Source of the DNA: Bryobacter sp. CoA8 C33
Lineage (GTDB): Bacteria > Acidobacteriota > Terriglobia > Bryobacterales > Bryobacteraceae
Assembly (NCBI GenBank): GCA_019931185.1
Contig: JAINDK010000045.1
Span: 1-41,309 of the forward strand
Direction of reading: 5' to 3'
DNA length: 41,309 nucleotides
Shown piece by piece: positions 16,950 through 24,496 of this stretch. Position numbers and translations under genes: made by a program. How positions within the stretch are numbered: position 1 is the stretch's first letter; every line of letters starts with the position of its first letter. Under the pieces are notes generated by a model, which worked only from the letters and a program-made list of their open reading frames with translations, was not told the DNA's origin and made no database searches.

Positions 16950-18097
16950 AACGGTATGCGGATCCGCAGCGCCGCCCCATGCCCCGGCCGGCTGTTCACC
17001 AGCATCTCCCCCCCGAGACTGCGCACGCGGCGCTTGATACTCCCTGGCCCGATCCGCAACGCCTCCAGTTCTCCCAGCTCATAGCTCCCGCTGAAGGGAA
17101 ATCCCGTGCCATCATCCTCGATGTCGATATGCAGCAGGTCTCCCTGCATGCTCAAGGCAATCGCCACCCGCGATGCCTTCGAATGCTTCTGCGCATTGTT
17201 CAAACTCTCCCGCACAATCTGCAGCACCTCAAGAAAACTCTCCGGCTCCCCCGTTACCTCCACACTCGTGTATGCAGCCGCGATCCCCGTATCTTTCTTG
17301 AAATTCTCCACCAGCCGCCGGATCGCCGTCGAAAGGCTCTCCCCTTCCACCTCGAGCGGCCGCATGCTCCGCACAAATGCCCGTAATTCCGCTACCTGCG
17401 CCCGGCAAATCATCTGTAGCTCCTGCAACTCCTTCAGCCCCGTTCCCAGATCCCGCCCCAGCATCTGCTGCACCACGTTCAGCCTCATCTGAAAACTGAT
17501 AAAGCTCTGCAAGGGCCCATCGTGAAAATCATTCGCGATCCGCTGCCGCTCGTTTTCCCTCAGCTTCTCGGCCTCGGCCCGCAATTCCTGCGCCTCCTGC
17601 TGCGTCCTGACCAGCCGCTCGGCCAATACCCGCTTTTCGAGCGCCATCGCGCAAGCCAGTATCCCCGACAGCATCACCAGCGGCTGCAGAAAATCGAGCT
17701 CCGGTTTCCGCAGCAGCAGGAAGAATCCCTGGCTCAGCACCAGAATCGTGAATACCTCCCGCCAGGAATGCAGAATCGCTCCCTCCAGCAGCAAGAAGAT
17801 GTAGAACAGCGAATGGAACCAGATCGTCTGGCCCGCCGAAAAAAAGGCGAACAACAGAAACACCGTTACATCGATGCAAATGCTCATCAGGGGCGGCCAA
17901 CGGCGCTCCACATCGCGCCATAGCAGCACCATCAGACTGTAAATCGTGAACGCCGAAGCCATTGCTATCACCGTCCATGGCAGCGGTCGTACCGCCGTAC
18001 TCCCCACTGTGAGAAACGCAAGCGCCAGCAAAGTCCGGATCACGGCCAGACTTTGCCACCACAGCGGAGAGAGATACTTCGGTTCGCCTTCCATCAT
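16946..18097 (-). CDS. Membrane sensor histidine kinase, NarL/DegS type, without an adjacent regulator
   Basis: A 383-aa kinase. The first about 170 residues contain about six hydrophobic segments (for example LAVIRTLLALAFLTVGS and SICIDVTVFLLFAFFSAG). A linker helix is followed by the HisKA_3 phosphoacceptor ENERQRIANDFHDGPLQSF, whose His is the phosphorylation site. The ATPase domain shows ESLNNAQKHSKASRV (N box) and EDDGTGFPF (G1). Such kinases phosphorylate LuxR-type response regulators, but none is encoded nearby. It lies 3 bp after the methyltransferase gene and overlaps the downstream lipoprotein gene. Confidence 0.9.
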   Translation of the reverse strand: MMEGEPKYLSPLWWQSLAVIRTLLALAFLTVGSTAVRPLPWTVIAMASAFTIYSLMVLLWRDVERRWPPLMSICIDVTVFLLFAFFSAGQTIWFHSLFYIFLLLEGAILHSWREVFTILVLSQGFFLLLRKPELDFLQPLVMLSGILACAMALEKRVLAERLVRTQQEAQELRAEAEKLRENERQRIANDFHDGPLQSFISFQMRLNVVQQMLGRDLGTGLKELQELQMICRAQVAELRAFVRSMRPLEVEGESLSTAIRRLVENFKKDTGIAAAYTSVEVTGEPESFLEVLQIVRESLNNAQKHSKASRVAIALSMQGDLLHIDIEDDGTGFPFSGSYELGELEALRIGPGSIKRRVRSLGGEMLVNSRPGHGAALRIRIPL

Positions 18098-18100
18098 CGT

Positions 18101-18622
18101 TCAGCGCCGGTACAAAAACAGCGTGTGACTGCGCCCCTCCTCGTCCTCGATCACTTCCGTCTTCTCCGGATTCCATTCCGTGAATTCAAAATCGTGGCAA
18201 ACCACCCGCGCCCCGCGCTTCATCTTCTTTTCGAGCACCGGCGAGAGCCGGATATTCGTCACCGGCAACAGGTACACCGTAATCAAATCCGCGTCCGAGT
18301 AATCCTGTTCGAACAGATCCCCTTCAATGATTTCCGCCAGAGACTGCAACTCGAGCTTGGCGATCGACCGCCGGCTCTGCGCCACGAGCCCCTTGTCCAG
18401 CTCCACACCGGCCGCCCGCGCCTTGAATTTCTGCGCCCCCGCGATCACGATCCGCCCATCCCCCGAGCCAAGATCGAACAGCTTCTCCCCTTTCCTCAAC
18501 TCCCCCAAACGCAGCATCCGCTCCACTACCACCGGGGGCGTCGGATAGTATGGCGCCGCCCGCTCCGGCGGTTTATCGTGGCTTTGCCACACTAGCGCGA
18601 TCAGCGGCAGGATCCACTTCAT
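18101..18622 (-). CDS. Class I SAM-dependent methyltransferase with an N-terminal signal segment
   Basis: A 173-aa Rossmann methyltransferase. Motif I is LFDLGSGDGRIVIAG, followed by AAGVELDKGLV (motif II acidic residue). The N-terminus KWILPLIALVWQ is hydrophobic and looks like a signal peptide or anchor, which is odd for an enzyme that needs cytoplasmic SAM. The segment PYYPTPPVVVERMLRL before the Rossmann domain recurs in an acidobacterial/planctomycete group of exported-looking methyltransferases of unknown substrate. Gaps of 4 and 3 bp tie it into the operon. Confidence 0.82.
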   Translation of the reverse strand: MKWILPLIALVWQSHDKPPERAAPYYPTPPVVVERMLRLGELRKGEKLFDLGSGDGRIVIAGAQKFKARAAGVELDKGLVAQSRRSIAKLELQSLAEIIEGDLFEQDYSDADLITVYLLPVTNIRLSPVLEKKMKRGARVVCHDFEFTEWNPEKTEVIEDEEGRSHTLFLYRR

Positions 18623-18626
18623 GATT

Positions 18627-19358
18627 TCACCGGATCGGAGAGTATGCCGTCGCCATCAGCACCGCGTTCGAAATGTTCGATACCACCTCGCCATCGCTTA
18701 ACCCGGGTGTGTTCTTCAGCTTCTGCCAGTCCGGATGCGCAATGAACTTCCGCCAGTTCCCCTCGCGCGCCGCCAGGCTGTCGTACCAAAGCATGTAAGT
18801 CAGATTCGGCATATTGCGGCCAATCAGCGTCTCGCCAAAGAACAGTGGATTCAGCCCCGTCTTGCGAAACACGGCGATCTCCCCGTTGTTGAACATTCCG
18901 ATCTTCTTGCCCAAGGACTGAAACGTGTTCGATTCATACGTGCGCAGTTCAAACACCCGCCCCGCCGCGCCCGCCGGCGGAACTTCCATCCCCGGCAGCC
19001 CATCAAAGCCCCGCAGCAGACTCGTCTCCACCCGTACATAGTCGCCCGCCTCCTGCCCCGTCCCGGCCCAAACCTCCTCCATCTGCCCCAGTGACTGGTA
19101 CTCGCTCACCTGCAGAACATACGGGCTGTTCATGCCGATCACGTTCGCGAAAAAGCCGATCTTCTTCACCCCAGCCCTGCGTAGGGCCTGCAACTGACGG
19201 TTCGCCAGAAACTCATTCAGCTTTTGCGGCATCCCATCGACCGTGTTGCGCAGTTGGTAATAGCGCAGCTCGATCAGGCTGTTGCTTCTCTTTTGCGTGG
19301 GTTCGTAGGCGGACGCTCCCAGAGCGGCGGCACTAGACAGAAACAGACGACGGTTCAT
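18627..19358 (-). CDS. NIPSNAP family protein with Tat-like signal
   Basis: A 243-aa protein with an N-terminal Tat-like signal (NRRLFLSSAAALGASA) and two tandem ferredoxin-like NIPSNAP domains. The first starts IELRYYQLRN at about residue 29 and the second VFELRTYESNTFQSLGKK at about residue 137. The biochemical role of the family is poorly known. The first 26 bp overlap the 3' end of uppS, and the short gap to the methyltransferase gene implies cotranscription. Confidence 0.85.
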   Translation of the reverse strand: MNRRLFLSSAAALGASAYEPTQKRSNSLIELRYYQLRNTVDGMPQKLNEFLANRQLQALRRAGVKKIGFFANVIGMNSPYVLQVSEYQSLGQMEEVWAGTGQEAGDYVRVETSLLRGFDGLPGMEVPPAGAAGRVFELRTYESNTFQSLGKKIGMFNNGEIAVFRKTGLNPLFFGETLIGRNMPNLTYMLWYDSLAAREGNWRKFIAHPDWQKLKNTPGLSDGEVVSNISNAVLMATAYSPIR

Positions 19359-20013
19359 TCATGTTGATCGTACAACGCCCGAAGCGCCGCTCGCGCCCCC
19401 GAAACTCCTCCATCGCCCGCTCGAGGTCCCGCTCGCTGAATTCCGGCCACGCCACCGGCGTGAAGTGAAACTCCGCATAGGCGCACTCCCACAACAGAAA
19501 ATCGCTCAGCCGCTTCTCCCCACCCGTGCGGATCAGCAGGTCCACGTCCGGCCCTATCGCCCGACTCAACTCCTCCCGGCTCATGCCCGGCCGCAGCGCC
19601 GCCAGCAACATATCCCGCGATGAATAGTCCAGGGCCACCCGCACCCGCAGCCGCTTGCCCTCCGCCGTGTCCCGCTCCGCCCCCGTAATGGCTGGCAACA
19701 GCGTCCCGGGCAACCGGTCGCGCCGCCCGATAAACTCCAACCTCACCTGCTGCCGCTTCAGTTCCGATACCTCGGTGGCGATGAAGTGCTCGAGCAAACC
19801 CATCAGCCCCGATACCTCCTCGGCCGGCCGCTTCCAGTTGTCGCTCGAAAACGCATACAGCGTCAGTTCGTCAATGCCCAACTCCGGCGCATGCCGGATC
19901 ATCCGCCGCACCGTATCGGCACCCCGCCGGTGCCCGTCGAGCCGCGGCCAGCCAAATTTCCGTGCCCACCGCCCGTTGCCGTCCATGATGATTGCTACGT
20001 GCACTGTCCTCAC
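19333..20013 (-). CDS. uppS: Undecaprenyl diphosphate synthase
   Basis: A cis-prenyltransferase (226 aa) that elongates farnesyl diphosphate to the C55 carrier lipid of peptidoglycan and O-antigen synthesis. It carries the catalytic IIMDGNGRWARK (Asp11), LTLYAFSSDNWKRP, and the C-terminal LIRTGGEKRLSDFLLWECAYAEF. The start is a GTG whose first bases overlap the winged-helix gene's stop (GTGA). It is somewhat short of the usual 240-250 residues but complete. ispD and ispF, which supply isoprenoid precursors, lie nearby on the other strand. Confidence 0.94.
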   Translation of the reverse strand: MRTVHVAIIMDGNGRWARKFGWPRLDGHRRGADTVRRMIRHAPELGIDELTLYAFSSDNWKRPAEEVSGLMGLLEHFIATEVSELKRQQVRLEFIGRRDRLPGTLLPAITGAERDTAEGKRLRVRVALDYSSRDMLLAALRPGMSREELSRAIGPDVDLLIRTGGEKRLSDFLLWECAYAEFHFTPVAWPEFSERDLERAMEEFRGRERRFGRCTINMNEPSSVSV

Positions 20014-20354
20014 TTCTCCTTCGGCTTCATTGCGCCTACCAGCGCTTCCATGTGATTGATGTACTTCTCAAATGCCAGCCGCCCGGCCGCCGTCAACTCG
20101 TACTCGGACTGCGGCCTCCGCCCCAGAAAAAACTTGCGGCAATCAATATAGCCGCCCTCCTCGAGCTTCCGCGCATGCATGCTAAGATTCCCATCGGTCA
20201 AACCAAGGATTTCCTTCAGCTCTCCAAAGGTCAGCTTTCCGCTTGCCACCAGCGCGCTCACGATTCCCAACCTCACCCGCTCATGGATCAACTGATCCAA
20301 TTGCACCGCCTTTTGCGGCAGCGCCACCAAATCCAGCTTCGCCCTAGCCCCCAT
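20010..20354 (-). CDS. Winged-helix transcriptional regulator
   Basis: A 114-aa MarR/ArsR-like winged helix. The recognition region is LTFGELKEILGLTDGNLSMH followed by ARKLEEGGYIDCRKFF and the wing RRPQSEYELTAAG. I chose the ATG at 20354, inside the 3' end of the membrane-protein gene, because a longer reading would only translate that gene's end in another frame. Regulators of this type are commonly paired with an integral membrane protein of unknown role, as here, and repress their own operon. Candidate operators are the inverted repeats at 20947-20978. Confidence 0.85.
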   Translation of the reverse strand: MGARAKLDLVALPQKAVQLDQLIHERVRLGIVSALVASGKLTFGELKEILGLTDGNLSMHARKLEEGGYIDCRKFFLGRRPQSEYELTAAGRLAFEKYINHMEALVGAMKPKEK

Positions 20355-20928
20355 GCTTGCTCGCAATCCACCAACCAAATCCCAAATGCAATCCCCCAAA
20401 GCCCGCCGCCAGCCAGCCATCCGCCCACTCCGGCCGGCTGAATAATGCCCCCGCGCCCAATCCCATGAACGCTACCCCCATCAGCGGCACCGCCCGCACA
20501 CTCGACATCCCGCCCGTGATCACCCCCGCTCCATACAGCAAAAGCCACATCCCCGGTACTTCCGTATAGTGTTGCGCCCGGCCCGCCGCCGCCGTCAGCA
20601 CCGCCCCGGCCAACAGCGGCGGCGCAAAACCCAACCCGAAGCGCCGCGCCGGCGTCGACAATAACGACACCCCCGAATGGTTTGCCTTCCAGATCAATCC
20701 GATAAACCCCATCAACACCGCCGCCATCCCCTCCGCTGTCCAAATCGCCAGCCACGTTTCCTTCGTTCCCGCCCCCGCCCCCAGCCATGCCGCCGTCAGC
20801 GCCGATACCCCCACCAGCATCATCGCGTAGCCCGGCACCGCCGTAAACTCTGTCGCCCCCTGCATCGCGGATCGTATGTACTTCAGATTGTCGAGCGCAT
20901 GCTCATGCATGTCGGCGCGCTGTCCCAT
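20344..20928 (-). CDS. Integral membrane protein of unknown function
   Basis: A 194-aa protein with about five hydrophobic helices (VPGYAMMLVGVSALTAAWLG, GMAAVLMGFIGLIW, FAPPLLAGAVLTAAAG, MWLLLYGAGVITGG, AVPLMGVAFMGLGAGALF). The N-terminus HEHALDNLKYIRSAM is a cytoplasmic-looking amphipathic stretch. An internal ATG at 20910 is an alternative start. It is the first gene of the operon, directly upstream of and overlapping the winged-helix regulator, with which it probably forms a functional pair. No transport or enzyme motif is seen. Confidence 0.7.
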   Translation of the reverse strand: MGQRADMHEHALDNLKYIRSAMQGATEFTAVPGYAMMLVGVSALTAAWLGAGAGTKETWLAIWTAEGMAAVLMGFIGLIWKANHSGVSLLSTPARRFGLGFAPPLLAGAVLTAAAGRAQHYTEVPGMWLLLYGAGVITGGMSSVRAVPLMGVAFMGLGAGALFSRPEWADGWLAAGFGGLHLGFGWWIASKHGG

Positions 20929-20946
20929 GTTTTAGATCGTAGAGTA

Positions 20947-20978
20947 CTTTGTGAAACAAAGCAAGTGAAATTTACTTG
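20947..20978. promoter_or_regulatory. Two adjacent inverted repeats, candidate operator
   Basis: CTTTGT (20947-20952) and ACAAAG (20956-20961) form a perfect inverted repeat with a 3-nt spacer. One base later CAAGT (20962-20966) and ACTTG (20974-20978) form a second one. The pair sits 19-50 bp upstream of the membrane-protein/regulator operon, a plausible place for autorepression by the winged-helix protein. Confidence 0.5.
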
Positions 20979-20994
20979 CCCTCGCCGGTCTTTC

Positions 20995-21957
20995 TTACAG
21001 CCCCAAAACCATCTGCCGGCCTGCTTCCCAGTCCGGCGGCCGGTACGGCGCTGCCTTCCGGCTCAGCCCCGCAAACGCCCGCAAACGCTCGAAAATTCCC
21101 TCGACCCGCTCCTGATAAGCCCGCGGCAGCCTCGCCTGCTCCCGGTACGCCCGCTCATAGCGCCCCGCAAGCCAGGGCGCCTCCCGCTCGAGGTATTGCT
21201 GGAACACCTCCCGCGTCGGGCTCTTCAAAAACAACACCCCGCCGCCAAACCACAACGCCCCGGCCGCCCGTGCCCCTACCGCCAACCCCTTGAGGTCTTC
21301 CTCCCGGTCGTTCAATCCCGGCATCACCGGTGAGGCGATCACCCCGCACTGGATCCCCGCCCCGGTCAGCGCCGCCACAGCCGCCAGCCGCAAGTCCGAC
21401 CGCGGCGCTTTCGGCTCAAGCCCCCGCGCCAGTTCCACATCGAGCGTCGTTACCGTCAGGTTCACAGAAACGACATTCCGCCGCGCTACCCGCTGCAGCA
21501 CGCGCAAGTCCCGCACCACCAGGTCGCTCTTCGTTGTGATCCAGATGCGCCGCCCGCTGACCGTCGCAAACACCTCGAGCATCCGCCGCGTCAGTTCATA
21601 CCGCCGCTCAGCGTGTTGATACGGGTCTGTCGCCGTGCCAATCGCAATCGCCTCCTCCATCGGCACCCGCTCCAACTCCCGCCGAAATTCCCTCGCATTC
21701 CACTGCTTGGCAAAAATAAGCGTTTCAAAATCCTCCCCGCCCTCCAACTCCATAAACTCATGCGTGTAACGGGCATAGCAGTATTGGCAGGCCATCTCGC
21801 AGCCGCGATACGGGTTGATCGACCACCCAAAGGAATGCCGGCCCCCCTCCACCCGGTTGATCCACCGCCCCGTCGCCAACTGACGGTAATGCACACGTCG
21901 CTTGGCCTCGAGCACCGGCGCCGCATGCGCCGACCTCGCGATTCCGACAAGTTGCAT
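20995..21957 (-). CDS. Radical SAM protein, SPL/Rv2578c-like
   Basis: A 320-aa radical SAM enzyme. The [4Fe-4S]-binding motif is CEMACQYC within SINPYRGCEMACQYCYARYTH, the CxxxCxxC pattern. AIGTATDPYQHAERRYELTR and the later SPVMPGLND are typical of the group related to spore photoproduct lyase and called Rv2578c-like. The reaction is unknown. It is transcribed divergently from ispD with 77 bp between the starts and ends only 67 bp from the next minus-strand operon. Confidence 0.87.
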   Translation of the reverse strand: MQLVGIARSAHAAPVLEAKRRVHYRQLATGRWINRVEGGRHSFGWSINPYRGCEMACQYCYARYTHEFMELEGGEDFETLIFAKQWNAREFRRELERVPMEEAIAIGTATDPYQHAERRYELTRRMLEVFATVSGRRIWITTKSDLVVRDLRVLQRVARRNVVSVNLTVTTLDVELARGLEPKAPRSDLRLAAVAALTGAGIQCGVIASPVMPGLNDREEDLKGLAVGARAAGALWFGGGVLFLKSPTREVFQQYLEREAPWLAGRYERAYREQARLPRAYQERVEGIFERLRAFAGLSRKAAPYRPPDWEAGRQMVLGL

Positions 21958-21991
21958 GGGAGTGATTCGATATTCGCCTTTTCTTCGTTTT

Positions 21992-22017
21992 TTGTCAAGA
22001 CGCGCCTCCAGTACAAT
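21992..22017 (+). promoter_or_regulatory. Possible promoter of ispD-ispF
   Basis: TACAAT at 22012-22017 is a good sigma-70 -10 match. TTGTCA at 21992-21997 resembles a -35 element, but the spacer is only 14 nt, so the -35 assignment is doubtful. The -10 lies 18 bp before the ispD ATG. Confidence 0.4.
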
Positions 22018-22034
22018 GAAAATGGCCCAACTCT

Positions 22035-22727
22035 ATGAAAGTCAGCGTCATCCTGCCCGCCGCCGGCTTGGGCACCCGCATGGGCAAGTCTGCCCGCAAG
22101 CAGTTCCTCCAACTCGACGGCGCCCCCATACTCGTGCACACCCTGCGCCGCTTCGCCGGCATCGCTGATGTGGTCGAAATCGTCATCGCCTGCCGGACCG
22201 AAGACCACGAAGAGGTCCGCGCCATAGCCGGTCAGGCCGGCCTCGATATCCCCATCCGCCTCGTTGTCGGCGGGGATAGCCGCCAGGAAAGCGTCGATCA
22301 TGCCCTCGCTACCATCGATGATTCCGTTCCCCTCGTGGCCGTGCACGATGCGGTTCGCCCCTTTGCCGACGAGGCGATGATTCGTAAGGTCATTGCGGCC
22401 GCAACGGAATCGGGCGCCGCGATTGCTGGCATCGTACCAGTTGACACCGTCAAGCAGGTCCACCTCTCTCACATCCAAGCCACGATTCCCCGCGATCGCC
22501 TCGTGCTCGCCCAAACGCCGCAGGTATTCCGCACCAGCCTCCTCAAGCAGGCTTTTGCCAAGGCGAAGGCCGATGGCTTCCTCGGCACCGATGAATCGAG
22601 CCTCGTCGAACGCCTCGATGCCATCGAAGTGCGTGTCGTCCCCGGCAGCGATCGCAACATCAAAATCACCAAGCCCACAGACCTCGACCTCGCCCGCCAT
22701 TTCCTGGCCGAGGAGACTGGCACTTAG
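22035..22727 (+). CDS. ispD: 2-C-methyl-D-erythritol 4-phosphate cytidylyltransferase
   Basis: The third enzyme of the MEP isoprenoid pathway (230 aa), transferring CMP to methylerythritol phosphate. The nucleotide-binding N-terminus ILPAAGLGTRMGKSARKQF has the catalytic Arg and Lys. VAVHDAVRPFADEAMI, PVDTVKQV, AQTPQVFRTSLL, TDESSLVE and IKITKPTDL complete the family pattern. It abuts ispF with no gap, and the two enzymes act two steps apart in the same route. Confidence 0.96.
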   Translation: MKVSVILPAAGLGTRMGKSARKQFLQLDGAPILVHTLRRFAGIADVVEIVIACRTEDHEEVRAIAGQAGLDIPIRLVVGGDSRQESVDHALATIDDSVPLVAVHDAVRPFADEAMIRKVIAAATESGAAIAGIVPVDTVKQVHLSHIQATIPRDRLVLAQTPQVFRTSLLKQAFAKAKADGFLGTDESSLVERLDAIEVRVVPGSDRNIKITKPTDLDLARHFLAEETGT

Positions 22728-23222
22728 GTGTCCTACGAATACCGCACCGGCCTCGGTTGGGATTCGCACCGGCTCGCTTCCGGGCGCCCGCTCATCCTCG
22801 GCGGCATCACCATCCCCAGTGAATTCGGCCTCGACGGACACTCCGATGCCGACATCCTCCTGCATGCCCTCACCGACGCCCTCCTCGGCTCGGCCTGCCT
22901 CGGCGATATCGGCATGCACTTCCCCGATACCGACCCCCGCTGGAAGGGCGCCAACAGCCTCCAGTTCCTGCTCCACGCTCTCTCCCTCGTTCAGTCCGGC
23001 GGCTTCGAACTCACCCACGCCGACACCACCGTCATCCTCGAGCGCCCCAAGCTCAAGGACTACCGCGACACCATCCGCCAGCATCTCGCTCAGCATCTCG
23101 CCCTGCCCATCGACTCGGTGAGCGTAAAGTTTAAGACAGCCGAAAAAGTTGGCCCTGTCGGCGAGGGCCGCAGCGCGGAAGCGCAGGCGATTGTAACAGT
23201 TCGCCGCCGCGTTGCATCCTAA
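22728..23222 (+). CDS. ispF: 2-C-methyl-D-erythritol 2,4-cyclodiphosphate synthase
   Basis: The fifth MEP pathway enzyme (164 aa), a zinc trimer that cyclises CDP-methylerythritol phosphate. Metal ligands lie in GWDSHRLASG (Asp and His) and LDGHSDADILLHALTDALLG. GDIGMHFPDTDPRWKGA and the C-terminal KFKTAEKVGPVGEGRSAEAQA are diagnostic. The start is GTG, immediately after the ispD stop, so translation is probably coupled. The stop codon overlaps the strong ribosome-binding site of the next gene. Confidence 0.96.
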   Translation: MSYEYRTGLGWDSHRLASGRPLILGGITIPSEFGLDGHSDADILLHALTDALLGSACLGDIGMHFPDTDPRWKGANSLQFLLHALSLVQSGGFELTHADTTVILERPKLKDYRDTIRQHLAQHLALPIDSVSVKFKTAEKVGPVGEGRSAEAQAIVTVRRRVAS

Positions 23223-23227
23223 GGAGG
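23221..23227 (+). promoter_or_regulatory. Strong ribosome-binding site of the cytochrome gene
   Basis: AAGGAGG, a full anti-Shine-Dalgarno match, sits 6 bases before the ATG at 23234 and overlaps the ispF stop codon. It is one of the strongest sites in the window and suggests high expression of the secreted product. Confidence 0.7.
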
Positions 23228-23233
23228 TCCGTC

Positions 23234-24487
23234 ATGCTCGCTCGTTTGATTTTGATTTGTTTCCTCGCTACCGCTTCGCTGTGGGCCGAAGTGACTTATG
23301 CCCGCGAAGTCTCGCGCATCCTCGAGTCGCGTTGCGCCTCCTGTCATCGCCCTGGCGACATCGGGCCCATGAGCCTGCTCACCTATGATGACGCCGTCGC
23401 TTACTCCCCCGACATCGAGCGCGTCGTCAAGGATGGCATCATGCCCCCCTGGAAGCCCAGCGACAGCCACGGTGTCTTCAAGGGCGCTTTCGCCCTCAAG
23501 CCCGAAGAGAAAGCCGACCTGCTCAGTTGGGTCGCCGCCGGTACTCCTTTCGGCAACGAAGCCGACCTGCCTGAAAAGCGCGAACAACCTTCCGGCTGGC
23601 TCCTCGGCGAACCCGACCTCGTCGTGCGCATGCCCCAGCCTTACACCCCCGCCCGCGGCAAGGACATCTACCGCTGCTTCGTCCTGCCCACTGGCCTCGA
23701 TGCCGACCAGTTCGTCAGCGCCGTCGATATCGACCCCGGCAACCGCCGCATCGTCCACCATGTCATCGTTTACCTGGACTCCTCCGGCGAAGCGGAAAAA
23801 CTCGACGCCCGCGACGAAGAACCGGGTTATGACTGCTACGGCGGCCCCGGCTTCGACATCGGCGGCAGCAATATCCAAAGCCTCCTTCTCAACGGCTATA
23901 CCCTCGGCGGCTGGGCCCCCGGCGCCCGCGCCGACCGCCTGCCCCAAGGCATCGGCATGAAACTCGGCAAGGCCGCCCGCATCGTCCTCCAGGTCCACTA
24001 CTACACCGGCGGACGCACCGGCGAGGATCAGACCGCCGTCGGCCTCTACTTCAATCAGGAGCGCGTCGAAAAGCAGCTCTACTACATCCCCGTCGTCAAC
24101 ACCCGCCTGAACATCCCCGCCGGTAACGCCAATTACACCGTCTCGGCTGAATTCCCCGTCTTCCCCGGCCTCGAGATGCGCGTCATCAATGCCTTCCCCC
24201 ACATGCACATGATCGGCAAACGCATCGAACTCGAACGGCAGGCCTCCGGCGTCCGTACCCGCATGATGCTCATTGATCAGTGGGATTTCAACTGGCAGGG
24301 CGCTTACACCTATGTCGAGCCCATCCGCATGCCGGCCTTCTCCCAGGTCAATCTCCGTTGCACCTACGACAACTCCGCCAATAACCCCCGCAATCCCAAC
24401 AACCCGCTTAAGAACGTCCGCTGGGGCGAAGGCACCGAGGATGAAATGTGCCTCGCCTTCCTCGGCGTCGTCTTTGAGCGCTTCTAA
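23234..24487 (+). CDS. Secreted c-type haem protein with a PHM-like copper monooxygenase domain
   Basis: A 417-aa protein: signal peptide (LARLILICFLATASLWAE), a short cytochrome c domain with CASCH (C34, C37, H38) and IMPPWKPSDSHGVF, then a two-lobed domain resembling copper type II ascorbate-dependent monooxygenases. Likely copper ligands are the His pair in RRIVHHVIVYLD, the His in LQVHYY, FPHMHMIGK, and the Met in GEGTEDEMC. The combination suggests a periplasmic copper oxygenase with a built-in electron donor; the substrate is unknown. Similar proteins are abundant in Acidobacteria and Planctomycetes. It may be read from the ispDF promoter. Confidence 0.82.
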   Translation: MLARLILICFLATASLWAEVTYAREVSRILESRCASCHRPGDIGPMSLLTYDDAVAYSPDIERVVKDGIMPPWKPSDSHGVFKGAFALKPEEKADLLSWVAAGTPFGNEADLPEKREQPSGWLLGEPDLVVRMPQPYTPARGKDIYRCFVLPTGLDADQFVSAVDIDPGNRRIVHHVIVYLDSSGEAEKLDARDEEPGYDCYGGPGFDIGGSNIQSLLLNGYTLGGWAPGARADRLPQGIGMKLGKAARIVLQVHYYTGGRTGEDQTAVGLYFNQERVEKQLYYIPVVNTRLNIPAGNANYTVSAEFPVFPGLEMRVINAFPHMHMIGKRIELERQASGVRTRMMLIDQWDFNWQGAYTYVEPIRMPAFSQVNLRCTYDNSANNPRNPNNPLKNVRWGEGTEDEMCLAFLGVVFERF

Positions 24488-24496
24488 CAGGCCCCC

